A DNA stretch of 64,000 nucleotides from Uranotaenia lowii. Its lineage: Eukaryota > Arthropoda > Insecta > Diptera > Culicidae. Location: the NCBI RefSeq assembly GCF_029784155.1, contig NC_073693.1, positions 147,810,843 to 147,874,842 on the forward strand, given 5' to 3'. The notes under the pieces were generated by a model. The model ran no database searches and had not been told where the DNA came from. It saw only the letters and a program-made list of their open reading frames with translations. The translations under genes were made by a program, and so were the position numbers. Below, in pieces: positions 20,729 through 31,991 of the stretch. How positions within the stretch are numbered: the first letter of the stretch is position 1; each line of letters opens with the position of its first letter.

Positions 20729-22142
20729 GAGGGAATCGTAAAGTCATAATAATTTTGTTAGCATAATTAAAAGAAGTTTGGAAAGCTTCAAACATTGAAT
20801 TTGCTTTCAACATAAGTTGCATCATTTCCATTAAATTTTGATGCAAAAATTTTAATTTTTCTTCAGTAATCTCACCCAAATCAACAAAATTGTTAGGATC
20901 AGAAAATGAAGGAGAAGAACAAGTATTTGAATTTCGGGGATTTTCCCAAGCCTTCGCATGAACGTTGAGACTTGGTTTTTTCCCATTTTTATTAGTTAAA
21001 CCTGAAGAGGGAAATCCATTTTCAACCACCTCTGAGAACGATAAACAACGAGTCTGGGGCGCAGATTCAGCCCAGGTAACATTAAAATCACTTCGGGTAT
21101 TACCCAGCCGTGATTCCAATGTAGGCCGAGGCTGACTGCGAACAGGCAGGTTGTTTGCCGGCCCGACGTGTGAAGACGAAAAAGAGGAAGGAGGAGAAGA
21201 AACTTTTCTGGAAACTTTGGGATTTTTCCTAGAAGCAATAATTTTTGCCCTGATGGGACAGTCTAGCGAATTCGAGGAATGATTACCTGCGCAATTCGCA
21301 CACTTGAAAAATTTTGTTTGTGGTTTATCACCACCAAAAAGGCATTTAGATTTTTCATGATCGAATGAGCCGCAAAGCATGCATCTGGCATTCATTCTAC
21401 AATTTTTAGTGCCGTGACAAAAAGCTTGACAACGACGACATTGCGTAATATTTTGAAGGAAATTGGTTGAAGATTTTCGAAAAGGTTCGAATTTGACTCG
21501 ACAATGAAACATAAGACGAGCCTTTTCAAGAATTTGCAAATTATTAACTTGATCCTTTTTAAAATGGATCAAATAAAGCTCAGGAGCAAAACCAACACTA
21601 CTGATATTATTCGTGTTGGTTCTTTTCCTCATTTGAATTACTTGAATCGGAGAAAAACCTAACAAAGAATTTAATTCAGTTGTGATCTCATCCGGTGTCT
21701 GATCGCCGGTGAGACCACGAAGTACAACTTTAAAAGGACGATCACTTCTAGTATCGTACGTAAAAAATTGGTGTTTTTTATTATTCAAATAATTTAAAAT
21801 TTTTTGAAAATCATTAAAAGATTCCGCCAAAATACGAGCAGTTCCCCTTCGACCGATCTGAAAAGAAATCTTCACATCCTTGACGGAAGTGACGATTTCT
21901 TTTCGAAAGGCATTGAAGTCAGGAATCGTGACCGTAATTGGTGGAACCTTTTCGTTTTTAAGAGTATAAGAAGAAGAAGGTTTCTTAGTACTCTTATCAG
22001 AATTAAATATGAATATTTCCTCATCACCGATGTTATGAAGGACATCAAATGAATTGGAAATTTCAACTTTTTTGGGCGATGGACCTGAATTAGTTTCGGC
22101 AATTCGCTTTCTACCGGCTCTACCGGCCGATGACTTCCCCAT
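20715..22142 (-). CDS. Jockey-clade ORF1 Gag-like RNA-binding protein, 475 aa
   Basis: Binds the element RNA and packages it with ORF2. A PRE_C2HC-type region lies at about residues 135-222 (VVLRGLTGDQTPDEITTELN onward). It is followed by three zinc knuckles: C235/C238/H243/C248, C254/C257/H262/C267 (both CX2CX4HX4C) and C281/C284/H288/C295. The N-terminus is basic (GRAGRKRIAE), and the region after the knuckles is rich in Ser, Pro and Asn. The ATG at 22142 gives MGKSSAGRAG, and the ORF is open to a TAG at 20715-20717. It is upstream of and overlaps ORF2. Confidence 0.92.
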   Translation of the reverse strand: MGKSSAGRAGRKRIAETNSGPSPKKVEISNSFDVLHNIGDEEIFIFNSDKSTKKPSSSYTLKNEKVPPITVTIPDFNAFRKEIVTSVKDVKISFQIGRRGTARILAESFNDFQKILNYLNNKKHQFFTYDTRSDRPFKVVLRGLTGDQTPDEITTELNSLLGFSPIQVIQMRKRTNTNNISSVGFAPELYLIHFKKDQVNNLQILEKARLMFHCRVKFEPFRKSSTNFLQNITQCRRCQAFCHGTKNCRMNARCMLCGSFDHEKSKCLFGGDKPQTKFFKCANCAGNHSSNSLDCPIRAKIIASRKNPKVSRKVSSPPSSFSSSHVGPANNLPVRSQPRPTLESRLGNTRSDFNVTWAESAPQTRCLSFSEVVENGFPSSGLTNKNGKKPSLNVHAKAWENPRNSNTCSSPSFSDPNNFVDLGEITEEKLKFLHQNLMEMMQLMLKANSMFEAFQTSFNYANKIIMTLRFPHGSK

Positions 22143-22323
22143 GCTGGAAAGAAAAGAGAAAAATATGAATAAAAGAAAATAAAAATAATTTTAGCACTGA
22201 AAAGTGCTGATTGAATAACAGGTAAGGGAAAAATAAATAATTTAAAAATGTTCCTGCAGGTACACAGCAACGATACGATGCTCCGGCGTACGTGTTGACG
22301 GCTCAACGGTACAGATGGAAGTG
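22142..22323 (-). promoter_or_regulatory. 5' UTR and probable internal promoter of the Jockey-clade element
   Basis: This is the segment between the 5' end of the element (next to the target duplication) and the ORF1 ATG. It begins CACTTCCATCTGTACCGTTG, a pyrimidine-rich start like other Jockey 5' ends. Promoter function is inferred from the family. Confidence 0.5.
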
Positions 22324-22338
22324 AGTTCCAAAACGTGT
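22324..22338. repeat. Target-site duplication, 5' side of the Jockey-clade element
   Basis: AGTTCCAAAACGTGT, identical to 17803-17817. Confidence 0.92.
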
Positions 22339-25300
22339 CTTTTTTAATTCAAGGGATCATTTGAAACCATTTACGTTTTAGAAAATATTAAAAAAAGAAA
22401 ATTATCAATTTTCCTTTGCTCTGAAACTTTGAACATTTTGAAGCTTATATAATTCCTAAGCGATTAAAATACTGGAATAAATATTTTTGTTAATTTTTAT
22501 TCATGTTGGAGACATTGAAAATTTATAGAAAAAGATAAAAAAGCCAGATTTTGTAAAATGTTTCATCAGAAGTTCAATAATTAGGTAATTTCTGTTTTTT
22601 TTTTATTTTCTTAGGTAACAGCATTCGTGTTTTGCTCCATTGGGCACATTTTAATAGAACATGAGATTTTTAATATCTACTAGTTTCAGTAACGAGATGT
22701 AGTTGACGGATCAAGTCAACCCAGAGACCAAGTATCCTCTTTTTCCCCAATTGCTACCAATTCTATTCGGAAAATGTGGATGAAATTGATGAAATTGTTG
22801 ATGAAAATCTATTATATAAAATTCTCTTGTAACGGTGTTTGTAGTACTACTCCTCCGAAATGACCCAACCGATTCAAATGAAATTATTTTTAGAATATTC
22901 TGTGGGCATGCGAATCGGTTTATATCGAATAAAAACAACAAAAAGTCACATCAATTGTCCGTTATCATTAAATTTGTAATAAATTGAATCAAATTAAAGT
23001 CATGGCCTTCAATTTTTTCGAGATTCTCTTTACTTTGGGCGCCGGGCGGGCAGTTTGTTTTTCGTCTCTATGGTCCAGGCGTCGCAAGCAAACGTCGTAG
23101 GAGGTTAGTAACTATGGCATAGCATACTGTTTAGTGGGAATTTTTGGGCGCGCATTTCTCAACCAAGCATAATTTCGATGCATGTGGTGACCACATGAAG
23201 CCTAGATGTGTTTTTTCTTCTTGATTCCTAGATCATTTGTACAGCACATATGTAGTAATGAATGACGCCCAGATGTGACCCAGATTAATATTTTGCCGAT
23301 CAAATCAAAACCATTCAAACGATTTGAAAAAATTAAAACTTCAATTCGTGTTATTTCAAGAAGGAATTGTTGTCTAAATAATATGAATTTAGTACTGATG
23401 CGTATGAAATAATGGTATGACTCTTTGCGGACTTTTGAAAAAAGAAAAGTGGAAAGACTTGGTTTATAATCCAAAACGCTAGAAATATTTTTCAAACATG
23501 TACAAATGTGCGTCACAGAAGTTGTATCATGCGCCATTTAATTTATAGAACAACCACAAAATCCGTTGCAAATGAACAGACACATGAACTGAACAAAAGC
23601 CTGTACTTTAAAATGGATTATATGAGATTGATGTTCATTTGAAGGCCGAATGCAAAGAAGTGCAAACGTTCAACATTTACAAAAAATGTATACATGATTT
23701 CTAAATTTATAAATGGTTGGGCCCAAATAAACAATCTGACTAAATAAACTTAACTTTTTTTTAAATCGTTCACCAAAAAACTGTTTACAGGTTCTCTGTT
23801 TGTTAACACAGAATTCAAGTACGTTCTTAACATAAATGTGTGTTTTTGTTTAACATTTTTTGGTTACGTAGGTGAGACTTTAGATCCGATTTTTTGTTGA
23901 CATATTTTTTTGTGATTGATATTCCAGAAGCATAATTTTATTAATAGCAGAAGCTGATTTTTTTTTTGATAAGTTTTTGTTATGACCTAAAAGTGTTGAA
24001 AATAATATTAACTCCTGTCATTTCACACGGTGAAACAAGTGGCAATGCGCCTTTAAGTCATGAAACATATTCCAATTTTTCTCTAAAATAGTCAGATAGG
24101 GTATCCCGAGTGTTAAATCTGAACGGATAATTAAAATTTTTAAATGTTGAGGTAAATTTACATAAAAATTTCCAGAAAAAAGAATGAACTCATGAAATCA
24201 TCGTAGCCTTGAAAGATTAGTTCTTTTTTATGTATTTAATTTTTTAAAACCTGCATTCCAATTCAATCTTATTGAATCTTGGAAATATCACATAATCTTA
24301 AACAGAATCGCAAATCACCTTCAACACTGTTCAGGAAAATTTTAAATCAGACAACAATGGTTTAAATTGGCAGGTATGTATTTAAGGATAAAAAATAAGA
24401 TAAAAATGCTTTAATTCGGTTGAATAACAAAAAATTTAATCATATCTTTTCTCCATTCAAAACCAAATTAAATTTCTTTGAATAATAACCCAATAAATCA
24501 AGACTTCTTGATTTAACTAGCATTTTTTGCTAAAAAAGGGCGAACCTCTTTTTTTGGACATGATTTTGATGAAAATATGGATATAAATAACCACTGCTTC
24601 CAAATGTGAGGAAAGTGAAGCTGCTTGAAAATGGTTTGAAAAAAATCATCTCTAATGTTTTTATTTCTTCAGTTCTAAAAAAAAATACCATCAAAAGCTA
24701 CTCGGGAGCTAAAAGTGCTGCGCTAGGCAGAATATTGAGCAAACACTCCAAAAATTGTCCCGATATTCAAAATTCTTCTTCCATAAAGTTTCATATGCAA
24801 TAAATTCCAATAAATAAGAAATTTTTTATTTCGATTTAAACCTTAAAGTGAACTCGAGCAAAGCGGAGTCAATCAACTAAATTGTATAAAATAAATAAAA
24901 CATAGATATAATCAACATATGTTATTTATGGAACAAGTTATAAAGAGTGGATTTTTTTTTGCATGAGGTTTGCCAAGTTTGATGGTAACGTTGAGTTCTG
25001 AAAACATCGAATTTGCAACGGGAAGCTGATACCTGATATCATTCGGCAATATTCAAAGCATCCGAATCAAAGAAATGTAAATGAAAAGGATTCATGTGAG
25101 ATGTATGTAAAATTTATTGGAGATATTTTTTGAATAATCTGTTAAAAGACCCGTACAATTGAGTTAAAATTCCTAGATTTGATTCCGATATAATTGAGCG
25201 GGCCAATTCGAGCAAACGGAAAAGATGGGTATGTTTAAAAACTAGGACATGTTCAAGAAAGCGAGACGATTAACAACTCAAGATTTAATGCTTTTTTTAA

Positions 25301-25375
25301 GTCAAACAGCGAAAAAAAAACTTGAAATAGACGCCAAGTTTAAAATGGTAAGACGAAGTTTACCGGGTCTGCTAG
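22339..25375. other. AT-rich intergenic stretch
   Basis: No gene, RNA or bounded repeat is recognised. The 33-bp block at 22775-22807 (translating as DEIDEIVDE) is found again, exactly, at 25458-25490. Frames in this stretch are all short and overlapping. Confidence 0.45.
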
Positions 25376-25572
25376 TTATCTTATATATTATTAGAAATTA
25401 TCATAGAAAAGAAAAGCAAGTTGAAGAAAATACTTCTTGACACGATTCAAGATCTCCTGTGGATGAAATTGATGAAATTGTTGATGAAAATTATCTTATA
25501 TATTATTAGAAATTATCATAGAAAAGAAAAGCAAGTTGAAGAAAATACTTCTTGACACGATTCAAGATCTCC
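25376..25572 (+). repeat. 115-bp tandem duplication (1.7 copies)
   Basis: 25376-25457 and 25491-25572 are the same 82 bases (TTATCTTATATATTATTAGA ... GATCTCC). They are separated by a 33-base block that is itself identical to 22775-22807. The copies show no difference, so the duplication is recent. Confidence 0.85.
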
Positions 25573-25871
25573 CAAGAACACAAAAAATCAATGCTTGTTT
25601 CCTTATTAAGTATGACGTTACGGGTAAATTTGGTTTGGAATCTGAGCAAATTATGAAGTGTATGAAAAATTTAAGCTGAAAACACTTATTCGTTCTAAAT
25701 GATAGTTTTTGCTGTATTCTTAAATGGCTTCACCAGGCACAAGTATTTATTTGAATGCACTTGTTTCATTGCATTTTATTGTTATAAAAGACGAAAGAAT
25801 ATAAATTCTTGGTAAGATTCAGTTGTCCTTACTACCATTCTAAACTAACAAACATGAAAAACGAAAAAGTA

Positions 25872-27982
25872 CCGTAAACTGGGGGAATTTTGATCACTTT
25901 TTTTCATTCATTTTTGATTATTTCGGAAGGGGTTGCCTTTTCGTAAATCCTAAAAGTTTTAAAACACTCACTGAGGCGAGGAACATAAAACATGATCATT
26001 GATTGCAGAATAATCAAACGATACTGATGGTTATAATTAAATGTTAGTTAAAAACCCAGATTTTGAGTTTCGGGGTGACTTTTATCACTATAGTTTTTAA
26101 GGTACCTCAACATCTTCAAAACTACTTTTAAGGTGTTATTTAGCACAGAAGATATAAACATTAATAACAGTAACTTTTGTTAGGACTAAACTGATTTTTT
26201 ACTGTTTTTTTTTTCAAACACATTTATAATCAAAAGATGGACAATGTTGCTGCATACACTGCCGGCCAAAAGTTTGGGATCACCCGCTAAAAAACATGCA
26301 AATTTTGATCGTTCATATCTCAGCCGTCTTAGAACATATTGCAAATCTTCTGATCTCATTTGAAAGATAATGAACAATAGCTATTTCGGAGGTATTTTGA
26401 CCAGAAATAATGGTTTTAGTTTTGCACCTAAAACTTAACCTAAAGTTAGAACATTTTCAAAAAATTACACTCAATATTCAAAGCCGATCATCTCGGGATA
26501 GGGTGGACCAAATTTCAAAATTTGAGTTGGATTAGAATCCTTATTCTATACTTCTCAAAACACAATCAAAAAATGTTGTGCAAAAATTTTAGAATGTTTT
26601 TTTAATTAATAAAATAGACACTTGAGTTATCGTCCAAAAGTTTGGGATCACCCCTCAGTATAGTATATCGGCCAAAAGTTTGGGATCATTCTTTTAAAAC
26701 CATGCAAATTTATCTCATTCATAACTTTCTTATCTAACATCGTATTGCAGATCTGAAGGGTTCATTTGAAGGCTTAGGAATTGTTGTTTTTTCGTGAGTT
26801 CATTCAAAAATTATATTTTAAATCGATAACCATAAAAAATTTAGAATCATAAGTATGAATTTTCAAAAAAAAAAACAATTAATTTCAGGTAAATTTTTAT
26901 TGGTTATCGATTTAAAATATAATTTTTGTATGAATTTACGAAAAAACAACAATTCCTAAGCTTTCAAATGAACCCTTAAGATCTGCAATACGGTGTTAGA
27001 TGAGAAAGATATTAATGAGATAAATTTGCATATTTTTAAAAGAATGATCCAGACGATAACTTAAGTGTCTATTTTATAAATAAAAAAAAAAAACATTCTT
27101 AAATGTTTGCACAAAATTTTTTGATTGTGTTTTGAGAAGTATAGAATAAGGATTCTAATCCAACTCAAATTTTGAAATATGGTTCACCCTATATCGAGAT
27201 GATCGACTTTGAATATTGAGAGCGATTTTTTTAAAATGTTCTAACTTTAGGTTAAGTTTTAGGTGCTAAACTAAAACATTATTTGTAGGCAAAATACCTC
27301 CGAAATAGCTATTGCTCTTTATCTTTCAAATGAGATAAGAAGATTTGCGATATGTCCTAAGATGGCTGAGATATGAACGATCAAAATTTGCATGTTTTTT
27401 AGCGGGTGATCCCAAACTTTTGGCCGGCAGTGTACATCTAGGGGTAAAAATTATAAACATTTCTCAATATTTTTTTTATCTTAGAAACAAATGAAATTCT
27501 ACCATTATGCAATTCCCTAGATCCTCCCACTGTTCTCATGTTCTTTTTTTCTTCAAATTGAACAATTTGATAGGGTTTCACCCATTTTTACTATACGGGC
27601 TTTCCCGTTAAAAATCACCGTTTTTTTCAATACCCAAAAATTATCACCAAATGACCATAAAAAGAACACTTGAACTAAACCTTAACAAAGAAAAAAACTT
27701 GAACTTTCACATAAAACAACCCATTTGCTCCTAAATGCTTAAATTTGATAAGGAGAGATGTTTGTTTGTGAGCCTTCAAAAAACCAGATATTTAAAGATT
27801 TTAAAATTACATTTTAAGTAACATTAAAAACTTCCTAATAAAAACCAAATTTATCTGATTTGTAACTCAATTAAAAGCCTTTCAAACGTAGTAAATAGTT
27901 TTAAGATATTTTAACTTTATACTTAGTTAATGATGATTATCTGCAAAAATTTCATGTTGATCAAAGTTCCCTCAGTTTACGA
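25872..27982. mobile_element. TA-flanked element with CCGTAAACTGGGGGAATTTT ends, hosting a nested foldback
   Basis: The left end CCGTAAACTGGGGGAATTTT (25872-25891) is matched, inverted with a few mismatches, at 27958-27982 (TGATCAAAGTTCCCTCAGTT then TACGA). TA lies just outside each end (25870-25871 and 27983-27984), as in Tc1/mariner elements. Subtracting the nested 1176-bp foldback leaves about 935 bp without an open frame, so it is a non-autonomous element. Confidence 0.65.
26257..27432. mobile_element. 1.18-kb Tc1-type foldback MITE, nested
   Basis: TA at 26255-26256 is followed by CACTGCCGGCCAAAAGTTTG (26257-26276). The exact inverted form ends at 27432, followed by TA at 27433-27434. 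The two halves are reverse complements along almost the whole length, about 560-600 bp each. The left arm alone has about 45 extra bases (around 26636-26685) that add two more CCAAAAGTTTGGGATCA copies. TIR sequence and TA target identify it as Tc1/mariner-related. It encodes nothing. Confidence 0.88.
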
Positions 27983-27984
27983 TA

Positions 27985-28249
27985 TATGACGAAAAGCTTA
28001 GCTGCGTAAGAAATTTGATTGTAAATTTTCTAAATAAACTTCTTGAACTACTAACTTCCGCATACACGATTTTTTTCTTTGTTTAGGTAAATTATCAGCT
28101 ACTATTAACACTCCGATCATAAAACACAATTTGTGAGAAATGTTGACCTTTGCCGTCAGTACCTGGTGCTAATGTTTGTAGAAAGAATGTTTTTTTGAAT
28201 TTATATGAGAGAGGCTAATAGATGGGTATTTTTATACCTACTTTATATT
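27985..28249. other. AT-rich stretch, nothing recognised
   Basis: No open frame, RNA gene or repeat boundary was found. Confidence 0.45.
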
Positions 28250-28870
28250 CACGATCGGTATCAACTGCTCCATCCCAGTACGAGGATCGGAATCCGGAAC
28301 AAAGTTCAGGATCAAGATCCATACTCATGATCAGAATACGGGATAAAAAACCAAGATCCAGATTTCAGTATCAATAAGAGATCCATAATCCGGAATCTGG
28401 ATCCAAAACTGGGGTCAGGATCCAGAAGAAGCATCAAAGATAATGATCAAAATAAAAATCCTAAACTAGGTATGATTAAAAAAATAGAATCAAGAACTCG
28501 CGATCCGGATTTGAATGATGTATCATGATCCAAGCTGAAATTGTTTTGAAGACCAGAAGGATCATTGATGAGGAGAAACAGGATACAAGGTCTGGATCTT
28601 GAATCATGGCTTGAGATCTGAGTTCAGAATCATTATCCAGGTACACGATCAAAGCTCAAAATCAGTATCAGGATATGGGATCAAGATTGGAGTCAAAGCA
28701 AACAGTTCAGGAAAAGCTCCCCGATTCATGATCGGAATCGGATCCAAGAGCGGGATCTAAATATCTATATGCTGTGATCAGAATTGAAATCAGAAATGGA
28801 ATAGTTTACAGTTTACAGTTAAGGATCAGGATAAGGTTCCGGAACCTAAATCTAAACAAAACTTTTTCGT
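28250..28870 (+). repeat. Degenerate GGATC(C/A)RGAATC minisatellite
   Basis: Phrases such as GGATCCAGA, CGGAATCCGG, AGGATCAAGATCC and GGATCTGAA recur at roughly 6-12 bp intervals over about 600 bp, producing a very high GATC density. The order is irregular, so this is an old degraded tandem repeat rather than a clean array. Confidence 0.6.
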
Positions 28871-31015
28871 AATTAAATTGTTTTGGCAGTGTAGTGAAGT
28901 AAGTTGAAGTTTTAAAGCAAAAAAAAGCTGTGTAACACAACTGCAAATTTGAAGCAAATTTTTCTCTGTTTACTGCTATATTTCTCAACCTGAATCGAGT
29001 TTACTAATATACGATTAAATAAAAAGTATCTTATGCATCATCTGTTATGCATTTTTTAGTTTAATTTTCCAAGTATGAGAAATAATGTTGCTTGTCCCTG
29101 TAGGAACGTCTTAAAAGCTCTGGATTTTTTTTTCTTTCTCGAGAAAATGTGGAAAGTTATCTCAAATTTGAATAACATTATTGGGGAATATTCTATTCAA
29201 ACCGCAGTCCAGTTTTTGCACTTGTTCAAGACAAAGAGATACTAAAATTGGGCTCGTTTCCTAGAAAACGTATCACTTTCATGTCACCGAAAAGGATCTT
29301 CCCAATTAGGTACAACGGAAATTTAATTAGCCCAAAAAAGGCTTTGTCCTGGAATTTATCTAATTATCTGACTGGCTTTTACCATCCATCCATTTGCAGC
29401 TCTGCCATCTGGCCTTACAAGATATTCATCCGATCCAGGGTTATTTTTCCACTCTCGATGCGTGTTGGCAAATGTTGTAATGTTGCAAATATGTATCTCT
29501 AACCTAATTCATTCGAACCTCCCTTTATCAACCCACGCATCAAGCTCCTACATGGAAGCGAATGGCACATATGCATCAACATGGATGTGGATTTGGGTGA
29601 ACTGTTTTAGCTCAACCATGGCTGGGGAAAAAATCGAACCATTCGAGACCTTGTTAACGGTTTACTCTACAACAAATGCGGTTGACTTGATGGAAGAAAA
29701 GCTCAAAGGATTCATGAAATGGGGTTTCCCCTTGTTTTTTTTTATAATTTAGGTACGAAGAAAGTACGAAACAGGGAAATATAAATTAAGATGATTCAAA
29801 ACAGTAGTTAGAATTAGATAAGATGAATAATATTCATAGTGGAGTTGAATGACAACAAGTTATCCAATTAAAAAAAGGTTTTAATTTGATTGATTTTTTT
29901 CAAGATATAACATTCCATAAGCTGAAACAATACCCTAATAAAATGGTGTGGCTAAGACATAGATCTTCCTTGCGATTCATTAAGGAAAGCAATTCGTTAG
30001 CATATGGTTTCAATAGGACGTTAAGCTTTCAATAGCTCAACATTATTCCAGCCAAGAAAATGAATGACCAGCTCGCAGCTGTGCGAAGGAAGCGCAATCG
30101 TTATTCAAATTAACTCAACACTTCATCACCCGTCAGAGAAAATATGCCGGCAAGCAGCTTCCACCTCTCGATAAACCATTAACAAACTGCCTTTCCCGGT
30201 GTGGCCATTAGCAAAGGGTTTTTCGGATCCTTTTTGAATGCCTGTCAGTTTGTAGTTAAAATCGTTATTGCCGATTGGAGCAATGGCTGCCCAATGGCTC
30301 ACAACGATTGTATCTCATTTTGGAAACCATTTTACGTTGCTCGTGGGACACATTTTCTTCCGATGTTGATGGCTGTCGTTCATGACCATCATGATGCGGA
30401 CTTTAAAGCTATTTATCGAAAGGAAGTTAGTAGCAGCATGACCGTGTGACTCCAATATGATATTGACAGGAAATTCTCAAGTAAAATCTCAAGTTTAAGA
30501 AGGAATGATTAAATTGTTGAGTTATTATGCGAGTGAAACAAACTGATCATAGTTAACTTTTGCATGAGAATCGAGTAGCGGATGAAGTTTTTTATTTGTA
30601 TGTGGTTTGTATGGAGATGAAACCGCATTTTAGCGGAAGAGGTAACAAACGTTGTTCAACTGCCATCGTTCGTTACATCTTCCGCGAAAATATTCTCTAT
30701 ATAAACGACATAAAAAATATAGCGTCATATAGAGCCTTCTCCTCCTGATCTTGATCCGCTGCAATATTCTTCTGCAATAATAAATAGGGATCCGCAAGCG
30801 AACTATGGAAAGTCAGAAGGTCAAAATCGGTAATGTGAATGTCACCAATATTTTGTTCTATATTCATATGGAAACAGTAGACACTTTGATTAAAAGAAAT
30901 CCAAAATTTTGGGGCTGTAGGAGGTTCCATGATCGACATATTGAAAAATAAGATGAAAATTAGATAAATAAATGATAATTTTCGGGGAAAAAAATCGCTT
31001 ATTTCAAAACACTAA
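28871..31015. other. Intergenic stretch with unassigned frames
   Basis: Frames at 29248-29502, 29462-29752, 30201-30449 and 30560-30748 are short and unlike any family I know. The 29200-30450 part is less AT-rich than its surroundings and could contain conserved non-coding DNA or undetected small exons. Confidence 0.35.
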
Positions 31016-31314
31016 GAGCAAGTTCACTGGTGTTGGGAAAATGTGGTAGAAATATTGTCACTTTTTGCACATTTTGAAAATTTTTCCATGCCAAAACAAT
31101 TTCAAGATCTGTGGCCTTCAAGAGTTTTTACAACACGTGTTGTATTCTCGCATGCTGTGATGCAAAAATAGCAATTTTTCTATCAAATACGGCTGGAATA
31201 GAAACAGTGCTGTAAAAAAAATACTGCGCCCACAGATCTTGAAAACATTTTTGCGTAGTAAAATTTTCAAAATGTGCTACAAGCGTCAAAATTTCAACAC
31301 CAGTGAACTTGCTC
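31016..31314. mobile_element. 299-bp MITE with GAGCAAGTTCACTGGTGTTG ends
   Basis: GAGCAAGTTCACTGGTGTT (31016-31034) is matched by its exact reverse complement at 31296-31314. Weaker inverted similarity continues inwards (CACATTTTGAAAATTTT, CAAGATCTGTGG). There is no coding content. Confidence 0.72.
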
Positions 31315-31991
31315 CAATAACATTAAAAGTTATAAGTTTTATAAATCGTAGTAATCAATGTAAATCAAAGCTTGTAAATCAAGCTTTCCAAAACATATTG
31401 TTTTGGGTGACTCTGAAGTTAAATAAAAGAAGATAATGCATGAACAAACGAAGAGAATCGTAAAAAATAAACATTTCAAAGTTTATGAACGAGATCTTCT
31501 TTTGTTCCCATATGTCCCGGCGTTTTTCAGAATTCCAAAGGTTTTAAAGGGATTTTTTAAAAAAAATTTTCCTAAAGCACATTTGAGCTATAATACTTTA
31601 TCAAACAACATAGTTGATGATCAATCATAGATTCTATACTGAATTAGAACCCAAAAAAAGGACTCTCATTCGTAAAAAAAAATTATCAGTCAAACACTTT
31701 ATTCAGTTTTAAGTCGTACATGGTAGCACTATCTTGCAGTTAAACGGAATTGAGGCGCATTTGCGATTATAGGGGAATTATTAAGGTGTGCTTAATGATT
31801 TTATCAAGAAATAAGAACTTGGTACTGCGTGATCGCATTGGAAATCAGACATTTCCCAGCTGGTCAAACGAACAGGAGATTTCTCACTGTTCACAAGATT
31901 TTTGGCAACTTCTGGTTCGCTGAATAACAACAACATTAAGAATGTTCAATGACCGCACAGTATATAAATGTGTTTGAAGCCAAAATCAAAT
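31315..31991. other. AT-rich stretch between two MITEs
   Basis: Nothing recognised beyond short overlapping frames. Confidence 0.45.

Larger units (their letters stand above)
17818..22323 (-). mobile_element. Full-length Jockey-clade non-LTR retrotransposon
   Basis: The element reads on the minus strand from 22323 (CACTTCCATCTGTACCGTTG) to a poly(A) tail at 17818-17832. It has a 5' leader of about 180 bp, two overlapping open ORFs and a 3' UTR of about 240 bp, and is flanked by an exact 15-bp target duplication. Full length, open frames, an intact tail and a perfect duplication together indicate a recent insertion that may still be capable of retrotransposition. Jockey elements carry their promoter inside the 5' UTR and are transcribed by RNA polymerase II (family knowledge). 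Confidence 0.92.

Noticed and set aside
21804..22306. Frames of 82 and 144 codons overlapping Jockey ORF1
   Set aside because: Shadow frames of the well-supported ORF1 and its leader.
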